This document shows positions 16,722 to 24,321 of a stretch of DNA of 49,694 bases, piece by piece. How positions within the stretch are numbered: position 1 is the stretch's first letter; each line of letters opens with the position of its first letter. Made by a program: the position numbers and the translations under genes. The notes beneath the pieces are model-generated. The model was given only the letters and a program-made list of their open reading frames with translations. It searched no databases and was not told the DNA's origin. This stretch comes from an uncultured Campylobacter sp. (GTDB lineage: Bacteria; Campylobacterota; Campylobacteria; Campylobacterales; Campylobacteraceae): assembly GCA_937965895.1 (NCBI GenBank), contig CALCKS010000172.1, positions 1-49,694 on the forward strand, in the 5' to 3' direction.

Positions 16722-16755
16722 TATAGTTTCACTATTCAATTTCATCACAAGGAGT
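16722..16755 (+). promoter_or_regulatory. Probable aspA -10 box and ribosome site
   Basis: TATAGT at 16722-16727, then AAGGAG (16749-16754) 7 bases before the aspA ATG. No clear CRP- or NarP-like operator was identified by eye in the AT-rich sequence upstream. Confidence 0.45.
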
Positions 16756-16761
16756 ACCATT

Positions 16762-18162
16762 ATGGGAACCAGAAGAGAACACGACTTCATAGGTGAGCTA
16801 GAGATAGCTGATGATGTATATTATGGCGTACAAACATTTAGGGCGCTTGAGAATTTCCACATGAGCGGACGACCGCTTAAAGATTATCCGTATTTCGTTA
16901 AGGCATTTGCTCAAATCAAAAAGGCTGCGGCCTTAGCCAACAAAGAAGTCGGAGTTCTAGACGCGCAAAAAGCCGACGCCATCGCAAAAGCGTGCGACGA
17001 GCTGATCGCGGGTAAATATTTAGATCAATTCGTAGTAGATATGATCCAAGGCGGTGCGGGAACTAGCACCAATATGAACGCGAACGAAGTTATAACAAAT
17101 GTCGCGCTTGAGAGCCTAGGACACAAAAAAGGCGAGTATCAGTATCTACATCCAAACGACCATACGAATTTAGGCCAAAGTACCAACGACACTTATCCAA
17201 GCTCGATTAAAGTCGCTGCTTATGCGAAATTAACCGACCTTTTAAAGGCTATGGAGCTACTAAAAAGCGAGCTAGAAGCTAAAGCAAGAGACTTCAAAGA
17301 TATCATCAAAATGGGTAGAACCGAGCTAGAGGACGCCGTGCCTACCACGCTTGGCAACACATTTAACGCATTTGCAAGCTACATCAAAAGCGATATCGAA
17401 AAAATCACAGCCGCAAGAGAGACTATGGCTGTGCTAAATATGGGCGCAACTGCGATCGGTACGGGCATCAACTGCCATCCTGATTATAAAGTCGCCGTTC
17501 ATAAAATTTTGAGCCAAATCACCGGCGTAAACTTCAAACCTGCAGATGATTTCATTGCAGCAACTCAAGACACTGCTGATTTTGTTCACGTTAGCGGCGC
17601 GCTAAAAACAGCTGCCGTTCGCCTAAGCAAGATCGCAAACGACTTAAGACTAATGAACTCAGGCCCAAGATGCGGTCTTGGCGAGATAAATTTACCACAG
17701 ATGCAGCCTGGTAGCTCAATCATGCCTGGCAAAGTAAACCCGGTCATCGCAGAGGTCGTAGGCGAGGCGTGCTACGAGGTAATGGGTAACGATGTAACCA
17801 TCATGCTTTGCAGCGAGAGAGGCGAGTTTGAGCTAAACGCATTTGAGCCGGGTATCGCTTACGCGCTATTTAACTCTATCTTTATCCTAGAAAATGCGAT
17901 GAAAACTCTAGCCGAAAAAGCGATCAAAAAACTAACTGCAAATCCTGAGGCATGCCTAAAATCTGTACTTGGCTCAGTCGGTATCGTAACTGCGTTTAAC
18001 CCATACATCGGCTACGAAAAATCTGCAAGTATCGCTAAAGAAGCGTTGCAAACAGGCAAAGCCGTAGGCGACATTTGCTTAGAGAGAGGATATTTGAAAA
18101 AAGAGGAGATAGACAAGATCCTAGAACCTAAAAATATGCTAAACCCTCACATGGGCAAATAA
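16762..18162 (+). CDS. aspA: Aspartate ammonia-lyase
   Basis: Converts L-aspartate to fumarate and ammonia. 466 residues of the fumarase/aspartase superfamily. Seen: GVQTFRALENF, GGAGTSTNMNANEV, the LGQSTNDTYPSS segment, GRTELEDAVP, and the flexible-loop signature GSSIMPGKVNPV with the catalytic serine. In Campylobacter, aspartate is a major growth substrate, and the fumarate made is a respiratory electron acceptor. Followed by dcuA, the fitting transporter. Confidence 0.97.
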   Translation: MGTRREHDFIGELEIADDVYYGVQTFRALENFHMSGRPLKDYPYFVKAFAQIKKAAALANKEVGVLDAQKADAIAKACDELIAGKYLDQFVVDMIQGGAGTSTNMNANEVITNVALESLGHKKGEYQYLHPNDHTNLGQSTNDTYPSSIKVAAYAKLTDLLKAMELLKSELEAKARDFKDIIKMGRTELEDAVPTTLGNTFNAFASYIKSDIEKITAARETMAVLNMGATAIGTGINCHPDYKVAVHKILSQITGVNFKPADDFIAATQDTADFVHVSGALKTAAVRLSKIANDLRLMNSGPRCGLGEINLPQMQPGSSIMPGKVNPVIAEVVGEACYEVMGNDVTIMLCSERGEFELNAFEPGIAYALFNSIFILENAMKTLAEKAIKKLTANPEACLKSVLGSVGIVTAFNPYIGYEKSASIAKEALQTGKAVGDICLERGYLKKEEIDKILEPKNMLNPHMGK

Positions 18163-18181
18163 TTTAGAATAAAGTCGTGGA

Positions 18182-18208
18182 GCGCCGAAGTCAAATTCGG
18201 CGCCTTTT
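18182..18208 (+). terminator. Hairpin between aspA and dcuA
   Basis: Perfect 8-base arms GCGCCGAA (18182-18189) and TTCGGCGC (18196-18203), 6-base loop, then CTTTT. The short T-run suggests partial termination, which would lower dcuA relative to aspA. Confidence 0.6.
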
Positions 18209-18249
18209 AAATTTAGTAAGTAAAAAAATCTAATACAAGGAGTTTTCCT

Positions 18250-19593
18250 ATGGATATAATGCTGATTTTACAGATTATAGTCCTACTCGGAGGTATCTAC
18301 CTAGGCGTTAGGCTAGGTGGTATGGGCGTAGGTTACGCTGGTGGTCTTGGCGTCGTTATTTTGGCGATGCTCGGTATGAAAGTGGATATGAAAGATATCC
18401 CGATGGACGTTATTTTAATCATCGCGTCCGTTATTTCAGCCATCACTGCGATGCAAGTCGCGGGCGGACTTGATTATTTGGTTCAGGTCGCATCTAAAAT
18501 TTTGCGCAAGAACCCAAAACAAATCAACTACCTAGCACCTATCGTTACCTATCTGCTTACGATCCTAGCAGGTACGGGCCACACTGCGTTTTCTATGATA
18601 CCGGTTATCGTAGAGGTTGCGAAGACACAAAACATCAAACCTAGCGCGCCTCTTGCGCTTTCGGTCGTTTCATCTCAAGTAGCGATCACCGCTAGCCCTA
18701 TATCTGCGGCTTTTGTTGCTATGACGGGCGTTTGCGAGCCTCTTGGCGTTAGCTATCCGATGCTACTTTTCATCTGCATATCTACTACTTTCGTAGCTAT
18801 GATCGTTACGGCCTTTATCGTAAATAAATTTTACGATCTTGACCTCTCAAAAGACCCTATCTATCAAGATAGACTAGCTAGAGGTGCGGTCGCTGAGATC
18901 AAAGAGGTAGAGTATCAAGCTCTAAAACCTTATGCGAAAAGATCGGTTGCGATATTTGCCGTCGGCGTTTTAGTCGTCGTTTGCTATGCGCTCGTTATTT
19001 CAAAGAGCCTTGGCATCGTGGCAAAACCTATCCTTTCTAGAGACGCTGCTATCATCAGCTTTATGCTTACTATCGGCTTCCTTATCGCTACGCTTTGCAA
19101 GGTCGACACTAGCAAATTGCTTTCAACCAGCACTTTCCAAAGCGGTATGAATGCGTGCATATGCGTCATCGGTATCGCATGGCTAGGTACTACATTCGTT
19201 AACGGCCACATCGATGGCATCAAAGAGGTAGCTAAAAACGTCGTTACGCAGTATCCGTTTATATTAGCCGTCGCGCTATATTTCCTAAGCTGCTTGCTAT
19301 ACTCTCAAGCTGCAACCACTCGCGTTATGATGCCTGCGGTCGCTGCTGCACTAGGTATGACTACGCCTGAAAACTCAGGTCAAATTTGGATCCTAGTAGC
19401 TTCATTTGCCGCTGTTTCAGGACTATTTGTACTTCCTACGTATCCTACGACTTTGGGTGCTATCGCTATGGACGATACGGGAACGACTAGAGTCGGTAAA
19501 TTTGTATTTAACCACTCATTCTTCGTGCCTGGCACCATCATGGTTGCTCTTTCGGTTGCGTTGGCATTCCTCATCGCTCCTGTTCTTCTCTAA
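18250..19593 (+). CDS. dcuA: Anaerobic C4-dicarboxylate transporter DcuA
   Basis: 447 residues, polytopic inner-membrane protein with about 10-12 hydrophobic segments. It exchanges aspartate or fumarate for succinate. Seen: the N-terminal GGIYLGVRLGGMGVGYAGGLG, TILAGTGHTAFSMIPVI, ITASPISAAF and YPTTLGAIAMDDTGTTRVG, all typical of the DcuA/DcuB family. DcuA rather than DcuB is chosen because of its pairing with aspA, as in C. jejuni. AAGGAG precedes the ATG. Confidence 0.93.
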   Translation: MDIMLILQIIVLLGGIYLGVRLGGMGVGYAGGLGVVILAMLGMKVDMKDIPMDVILIIASVISAITAMQVAGGLDYLVQVASKILRKNPKQINYLAPIVTYLLTILAGTGHTAFSMIPVIVEVAKTQNIKPSAPLALSVVSSQVAITASPISAAFVAMTGVCEPLGVSYPMLLFICISTTFVAMIVTAFIVNKFYDLDLSKDPIYQDRLARGAVAEIKEVEYQALKPYAKRSVAIFAVGVLVVVCYALVISKSLGIVAKPILSRDAAIISFMLTIGFLIATLCKVDTSKLLSTSTFQSGMNACICVIGIAWLGTTFVNGHIDGIKEVAKNVVTQYPFILAVALYFLSCLLYSQAATTRVMMPAVAAALGMTTPENSGQIWILVASFAAVSGLFVLPTYPTTLGAIAMDDTGTTRVGKFVFNHSFFVPGTIMVALSVALAFLIAPVLL

Positions 19594-19612
19594 GAATTTT
19601 GAGCCAAATTTA

Positions 19613-19638
19613 GCCGAGACTTTGCTCTCGGCTTTTTT
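19613..19638 (+). terminator. Intrinsic terminator after dcuA
   Basis: Seven-base arms GCCGAGA (19613-19619) and TCTCGGC (19626-19632), 6-base loop, followed by six Ts (19633-19638). The racemase starts only 19 bases later, so its expression would depend on read-through. Confidence 0.75.
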
Positions 19639-19656
19639 AAATTTAAGGACTTTTTC

Positions 19657-20340
19657 ATGAAACGAATCGGAATTTTAGGCGGCATGGGACCGCTAGCTAC
19701 GATAGATCTATACGCTAAGATCGTAGAACTCACAAACGCCGCAAAAGATCAGGACAATATCCCCATCGTAATCGACAACCACCCGCAGATCCCAGACCGC
19801 ACGGCGTATATCCTGCACGGAGGCGAGGATCCGTTTCCTTTTATGAAAGAGTCCGCGACGAGGCTCAAAAACGCGGGCTGTGAGGCTATCTGCATAGCTT
19901 GCAACACAGCTCACTTTTTTGCCAAACGTCTAACCGACGAGTGCGGCGTAAATATCCTGCACATAGCTAAAATTGCGACCGCGTCGATAAAGTCGAATTT
20001 CCCGCACGCTAAAAAGATCGCCGTCATCGCCACTACCGGCACGACTGCGGCTAAAATTTACGAAAACGAGCTGATCGCCGCAGGCCTAGAGTGCGTAAAA
20101 ATCCCCGAAAATTTGATGACAAACATCATGGACTGCATTTACAAGGGCGCAAAAGCAAACAAGCTAAAAGAGTACGTGGGTCTCTTTAACGAGACGATCG
20201 CGGCTATCGAGGCTGACGCATATATCGCTGCTTGCACGGAGATACCGCTGTTTTTACCGTACGTAACGAAAAAAGATAAATTTGTAGACGCTACCCTCGA
20301 GCTTGCTAAAGCAGCCGTCAAATTCGGCCTAGAAAAATAA
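19657..20340 (+). CDS. racD: Aspartate/glutamate racemase family protein (RacD/YgeA type)
   Basis: 227 residues, cofactor-independent racemase with two catalytic cysteines: CNTAHFFAK (first Cys near residue 83) and ACTEIPLFLP (second near residue 193). The opening KRIGILGGMGPLATIDLYAKI is characteristic of the aspartate racemase branch. Behind aspA-dcuA it probably supplies the L-isomer from D-aspartate, or makes D-aspartate. This is an inference from context. C. jejuni has a similar racemase near aspA. Confidence 0.85.
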   Translation: MKRIGILGGMGPLATIDLYAKIVELTNAAKDQDNIPIVIDNHPQIPDRTAYILHGGEDPFPFMKESATRLKNAGCEAICIACNTAHFFAKRLTDECGVNILHIAKIATASIKSNFPHAKKIAVIATTGTTAAKIYENELIAAGLECVKIPENLMTNIMDCIYKGAKANKLKEYVGLFNETIAAIEADAYIAACTEIPLFLPYVTKKDKFVDATLELAKAAVKFGLEK

Positions 20341-20342
20341 CC

Positions 20343-20369
20343 AAATTTGCGTCTAAACGGCGCAAATTT
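20343..20369 (+). terminator. AAATTT-armed hairpin after racD
   Basis: Perfect 9-base arms AAATTTGCG (20343-20351) and CGCAAATTT (20361-20369), 9-base loop, 3 bases after the racD stop. No T-run follows, but the position is that of a terminator. Confidence 0.5.
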
Positions 20370-20424
20370 ACCCCCTCTTAAAACAAATTTTTATAAAATC
20401 CAAGCTAAATTTAAAGGATAAACG

Positions 20425-21183
20425 ATGAAATTTGGCGAATTTAAAAATGCAAAAACTTTGAGTCTAGCAAGCCTGCTTTGCGAGCAAAACCTGCAGCTAG
20501 CGGAGCTGATAAAGCAAAATGAGTTTTTATATATCTCTTGCTTTGAGGATAAAATTTTAGGCACCGAAAATCTCGTTCGCTGCGAGATCGGCTCGGCTAG
20601 CTACGTGCTGGCGCTGCTTTGCAAATATTCACTCGACGCGGCTAAATTTGACGAGCAAACGCGCAGATATTTTGAGGGGCTTGACGAAGGGTACCTAAGC
20701 GGCGAGTGCAACGTCGGCGAGGAGGAGTTTGAGCAGATCGCGGAGTTTTTAGAAGGGTGCGAAAATATCGTGATCGATAGCTCCTTTTTATCCCATGCGG
20801 ATGCGAAAAATATATTCGAGTTTTTGCAAATGCTCGGTAGAAACGTCGTTTTGGCTGACGCAGAGCAGGCCGAGTTTAAAACGGACGGCAAGCTAACGCC
20901 GCTAAAAGAGCCCGAAAGCTTTGACGGTAGCGTCGTGTTTTTTATAGATGAGGCGGACGGGTCAAATTTGAGCGACGAGGTAAAGGAGCTAATTGGCTCG
21001 GCGTCGTTTGCCGCCGCCGCAAAGGTAAAAGACGGCGATATAGTAAGCGTGCAGGCTAAGGGTGTAGAGGTAAAAGCTAAATTTAGGCTAGAGCCGCAGA
21101 TGAAGGGTACGGTCGCGCTTTGCAGGGCGAAATTTAGCGGATACGCCTTTAAGCTGGTTAAAATCGTAAAAACGGCACAGTAG
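20425..21183 (+). CDS. Protein of unknown function, acidic, 252 residues
   Basis: Not recognised. Soluble and acidic, no signal peptide and no membrane segment. A parallel alpha/beta pattern is visible in the middle (ENIVIDSSFLSHADAKNI, GRNVVLADAEQAEF, GSVVFFIDEADGS), so a Rossmann-like fold is possible, with a beta-rich C-terminus (GDIVSVQAKGVEVKAKFRLE) ending basic. AAAGGA precedes the ATG at 20425. It stands between racD and pflA, with hairpins on both sides, so it is probably its own transcription unit. Codon use and AAATTT content match the neighbours, arguing against recent transfer. Confidence 0.75.
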   Translation: MKFGEFKNAKTLSLASLLCEQNLQLAELIKQNEFLYISCFEDKILGTENLVRCEIGSASYVLALLCKYSLDAAKFDEQTRRYFEGLDEGYLSGECNVGEEEFEQIAEFLEGCENIVIDSSFLSHADAKNIFEFLQMLGRNVVLADAEQAEFKTDGKLTPLKEPESFDGSVVFFIDEADGSNLSDEVKELIGSASFAAAAKVKDGDIVSVQAKGVEVKAKFRLEPQMKGTVALCRAKFSGYAFKLVKIVKTAQ

Positions 21184-21503
21184 CTAGCAATTTGGCGGAT
21201 AGATTTATCTGCCGAGGCGCGCTACACTAAATTTAATCTCAAAACTCGGCGTTATAACGTCAAATTTGACTCATAGAGCATGGTTTTTGGATGGAGGGGC
21301 GGGTAAAATTTGGCTGCCGAACTAAAAAAATTAGCCCGCCAACCGCGCTCTTTAAAATCAAAATTCTATCGGTATGCCAAAGTTAAATTTAAGCTAAATA
21401 AAATTTTATCCTAATGCGCGAAATTTGGTAAAAAAATCGCCTCAAAAGCGCGTAATATTCGCTTTTATAGCGCTTTTTAAACGAAAAAGGGTATAATGGC
21501 CGC
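21184..21503. other. 320-bp intergenic region before pflA
   Basis: Holds a hairpin at 21194-21213 (8-base arms with one G-T pair, 4-base loop) that may end the upstream gene, several AAATTT copies, and the pflA promoter at its end. No credible ORF. Confidence 0.5.
21492..21497 (+). promoter_or_regulatory. Perfect TATAAT 7 bases before the pflA start
   Basis: The box ends at 21497 and the pflA ATG is at 21504, the usual transcription start distance. If it is used, the mRNA would be nearly leaderless. The only ribosome-site-like string (AAGGG, 21487-21491) lies upstream of the box. Confidence 0.5.
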
Positions 21504-23876
21504 ATGAGAAAATATTTTTTACTTTTTTTACCGATTTTGGCGTTTTCTTTTAGCTTGAGCGTAAATTCGGGCGCAGAGGACGGCAGGCCATACACCGTGA
21601 TAAACATCAGCGACGAGAAGGGACTCGTTTGTAAAGAGGAGATCCTCGCCTACGACCGCAAGCTTTATTTTTGCGATCTTCCTGGCGGCACGCTACCGAA
21701 GGTCGACGATAAAATTTTAGCCCTGGCTGAAGTGAGATTTCGCGAGGAAAAAGGCGGCATGCGCGTCTATGTCGTACCGCGCGCGAGCTCTCGCCTGATC
21801 TCATCTAGCGAGCCTCTTTACGGCGCATCCGCCGTGCAGTTTAGTAAAAACGGCGGCGCAGCCAAACGCCACATCATCGTGATAGATCAGAATTTAAGCG
21901 AATTTAAAAAAGAAACAAACGCAGGGATAAATTTCGCCCCGATATTTGAGCAGATGACCGCGCCTAGCGTCGGACCGCTCGATCTCAACAAAGCCCCGAT
22001 AGAAAGCGGCGATAGCAACGACATAAATATGTACCTGGATGTGAAAAAAAGCTATGAGGCTAAGCGCTACGATGATACGATAGCCACGATCCAAACGGCG
22101 CTAAGGCGCTATCCAAATAGCATTTTTGCCAGCGAGTTTTTGCTATATAGGCTGCGCGCTTTGGATAAAATTTTAGACTCGCAAAACAGCTTTGAAGGCC
22201 TTGGCGCGGCGGATGTCGCAAGCGAGGGGCGCGCGTGGATGAGGCGGTTCGTGTCAGACGAAAACTACCCCGAGGTGCTCTATCTCGTGACCAAAGCCTA
22301 CCTAAGGCAGGAGCTTGTTAGCGACGCGAACTACACGCTAGACATCCTCATAAACGAGCATCCAAACTCAAATTTTACCAAGCTAGCCGTTCTTGAGTTT
22401 GCCGACAGGCTCTACGTCACGGGCAGGCAGGATGAGGCGGTAAAGATGTACGAGGACGTGCTATACTCGGCGCAGACGCTAGATGTCGCTAGCCGTGCGG
22501 CTCTGAGCCTCGTGCAGGGCAGCATCGACAAGGCTAAATTTGACCGCGCCAAGGACTTTATGCTCAAAATTTTAAACAAAAATCAAGAGTACCTGCTAAA
22601 CGACGCGTCCAAGCTAACGACGCTGGCTGGGGTATTTCACGAGAAAAATATGGACGATATCGCCGCGAGAATTTATGAAATTTTACTCGCTCGTCTAAAT
22701 AAAAACGACGACGAGTACGAAACCGTGCTAAAAAATCTAGGAATCGCACTAACAGGCACGCCTGACACGCAAAAAGCCTACGAATACCTAAAAAGGTACC
22801 AAAACGAGTTTGCAGACGGGCAGTACGCCGCTATCGTGCAAAATGCGCTAGATAAGCTATTTTTCGCTAGAAACGACGAGAGCAACGCGACAAAGCTACA
22901 CGATCACTACGACGCGCTCATCGAAAAATACGGCAAAACGGACGTCGGCGCCAAGGCGCTAAAAGAGCAGGTCGCGCTCTATCTAAAAGAGCGTAAATTT
23001 GACTCCGTCCTGCGCTATACCCAGGTCGTGCGCGATCTAAACGATACGGACGCTAGTGCGGTATTGGATCAGGCGGCATTAAATTTAGCGAGTGAAGCCA
23101 TCCGTCAAAACGACTGTGTTACGGCTGTAAATTTGACCGAAAACTACGGCGTGGGCGAGAAAATCGGGGCTAAATTTAAGCTCTTTGACTGCTATATGCG
23201 CCTCTCTCGTTTCGCCGCCGCGCACGATCTCGCCTCGCAAAATATCCTTGCGCCCGACATGCTCGACCGCGTGGAGTGGCTCATCAAACTAGCCTCCGTT
23301 TTGATAAAGACGCAGAAGTATAACGACGCCTTGCGCGTAGCCGACGAGGCGCTGGCTATCGCGTCTAGGCAGGAGTATGCCGACGTCTCGCCCGTGCTTT
23401 TTTATAGATTTGAGGCGCTGATGGGATTAGGTAGGCTCACCGACGCCGCCGCGACGATAACGGCCGTCGAGACGCTACGCAAAAACGACTTTAAGGTCAT
23501 CGAGCTCTACGACCGCATGGCTGAGGCGACGTACGGCGCGAACGACTTTTTAAACGCGTCGGTTTACGCCAAAAAGGCGATCGACCTACAAAAGCGCCTG
23601 CATATCGCCACCTTTAGCCCAAAAATCGACTTTGAGTACATCGGCTCGCTAAGTAAGCTGGATAGACTAGGCGAGGCTTTGCAAGTCGCGCGAGAACTCG
23701 TAGATACGCGCCTAGATCCCGAAAACAGACTGCGCGCGCTAGCTCAGATCTCGGAAATCTACATCAAACTAAAACGCGAAAGCGAAGCAAAGCCGTATCT
23801 ACAGGAGTGCGTCGGCTCAAATCTGCAAAGCTCGTGGAAGGCTATCTGCACTGAGCAGATGAAGCTCGTGGAGTAG
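21504..23876 (+). CDS. pflA: Flagellar motor scaffold protein PflA
   Basis: 790 residues, matching the about 788 of C. jejuni PflA. N-terminal signal peptide (KYFLLFLPILAFSFSLSVNS), a periplasmic beta-rich domain with two cysteines (LVCKEEI, LYFCDLPGG), then TPR-like helical repeats from about residue 190 to the end (YLDVKKSYEAKRYDDTIATI, ILINEHPNSNFTKLAVLEFA). PflA with PflB forms the periplasmic disk that widens the ring of stators and raises motor torque in Campylobacter; mutants have paralysed flagella. There is no flagellar neighbour except the more distant pieces in this window. Start chosen for the signal peptide. Confidence 0.9.
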   Translation: MRKYFLLFLPILAFSFSLSVNSGAEDGRPYTVINISDEKGLVCKEEILAYDRKLYFCDLPGGTLPKVDDKILALAEVRFREEKGGMRVYVVPRASSRLISSSEPLYGASAVQFSKNGGAAKRHIIVIDQNLSEFKKETNAGINFAPIFEQMTAPSVGPLDLNKAPIESGDSNDINMYLDVKKSYEAKRYDDTIATIQTALRRYPNSIFASEFLLYRLRALDKILDSQNSFEGLGAADVASEGRAWMRRFVSDENYPEVLYLVTKAYLRQELVSDANYTLDILINEHPNSNFTKLAVLEFADRLYVTGRQDEAVKMYEDVLYSAQTLDVASRAALSLVQGSIDKAKFDRAKDFMLKILNKNQEYLLNDASKLTTLAGVFHEKNMDDIAARIYEILLARLNKNDDEYETVLKNLGIALTGTPDTQKAYEYLKRYQNEFADGQYAAIVQNALDKLFFARNDESNATKLHDHYDALIEKYGKTDVGAKALKEQVALYLKERKFDSVLRYTQVVRDLNDTDASAVLDQAALNLASEAIRQNDCVTAVNLTENYGVGEKIGAKFKLFDCYMRLSRFAAAHDLASQNILAPDMLDRVEWLIKLASVLIKTQKYNDALRVADEALAIASRQEYADVSPVLFYRFEALMGLGRLTDAAATITAVETLRKNDFKVIELYDRMAEATYGANDFLNASVYAKKAIDLQKRLHIATFSPKIDFEYIGSLSKLDRLGEALQVARELVDTRLDPENRLRALAQISEIYIKLKRESEAKPYLQECVGSNLQSSWKAICTEQMKLVE

Positions 23877-23901
23877 TTTATCTTTTTGCTTTTTAAACCC
23901 G

Positions 23902-23937
23902 CTCAAATTTAGCCCGAAAGCTTGGGCTAAATTTGAG
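23902..23937 (+). terminator. AAATTT-armed hairpin after pflA
   Basis: Perfect 14-base arms CTCAAATTTAGCCC (23902-23915) and GGGCTAAATTTGAG (23924-23937) with an 8-base loop, 25 bases after the pflA stop. T-rich sequence lies before the stem and not after it. Confidence 0.6.
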
Positions 23938-24268
23938 TCTGATCGCCGTAAATAGGCGGTGCGCTTTTAACCATTGTGCTAGGCATTAACTCGTGCTGGA
24001 CGTGGCACTATCTTTTTATCCGCAGATATTTTACGGCAAACGGGTCAAATTTAAGTTGATTTTCTTTGTCGTTGTCTGTCAAATTTGCTTAAGGGCTGTA
24101 AAGCGTAAACATGCCGTGTTTAAATTTGAAACGTCGCTGTTTTTGTTATTTGAGTTTTATCATGGGGATGTAATAGTAGCCGTCAAATTTAACCGTAAAA
24201 ACCGAGCATAAATTTGAAGTAAGGGTAAAAAGCGGCTTTGAAAATGGGTTCAAATTTGACGAGGCGGT

Positions 24269-24304
24269 GGCTAAATTTGCATAGCAAATCGCTCAAATTT
24301 AGCC
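24269..24304 (-). terminator. AAATTT-armed hairpin after the PBP1A gene
   Basis: Perfect 11-base arms GGCTAAATTTG (24269-24279) and CAAATTTAGCC (24294-24304), 14-base loop, 18 bases beyond the stop of the minus-strand gene. No T-run. Confidence 0.5.
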
Positions 24305-24321
24305 GGCATTCTGGGGTAAAA

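Larger units (their letters stand above)
15889..16761. other. 870-bp gene-free AT-rich region before aspA
   Basis: No ORF with a ribosome site on either strand. It contains a 16-base palindrome (15982-15997), a strong inverted repeat (16022-16059), and TATAAT boxes at 16209-16214 and 16574-16579 with no ORF behind them. The latter half is very AT-rich, consistent with a long regulatory region for aspA and possibly a small RNA. No gene is called. Confidence 0.6.
23877..24321. other. 445-bp convergent intergenic region between pflA and the PBP gene
   Basis: Two AAATTT-armed hairpins, one near each gene end (23902-23937 and 24269-24304), and several further AAATTT copies. An open frame of 72 codons at 23993-24211 lacks a ribosome site and is judged to be chance. 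Confidence 0.55.

Noticed and set aside
23993..24211. Plus-strand open frame of 72 codons
   Set aside because: No ribosome site; the sequence is AAATTT-rich intergenic DNA between two hairpins.
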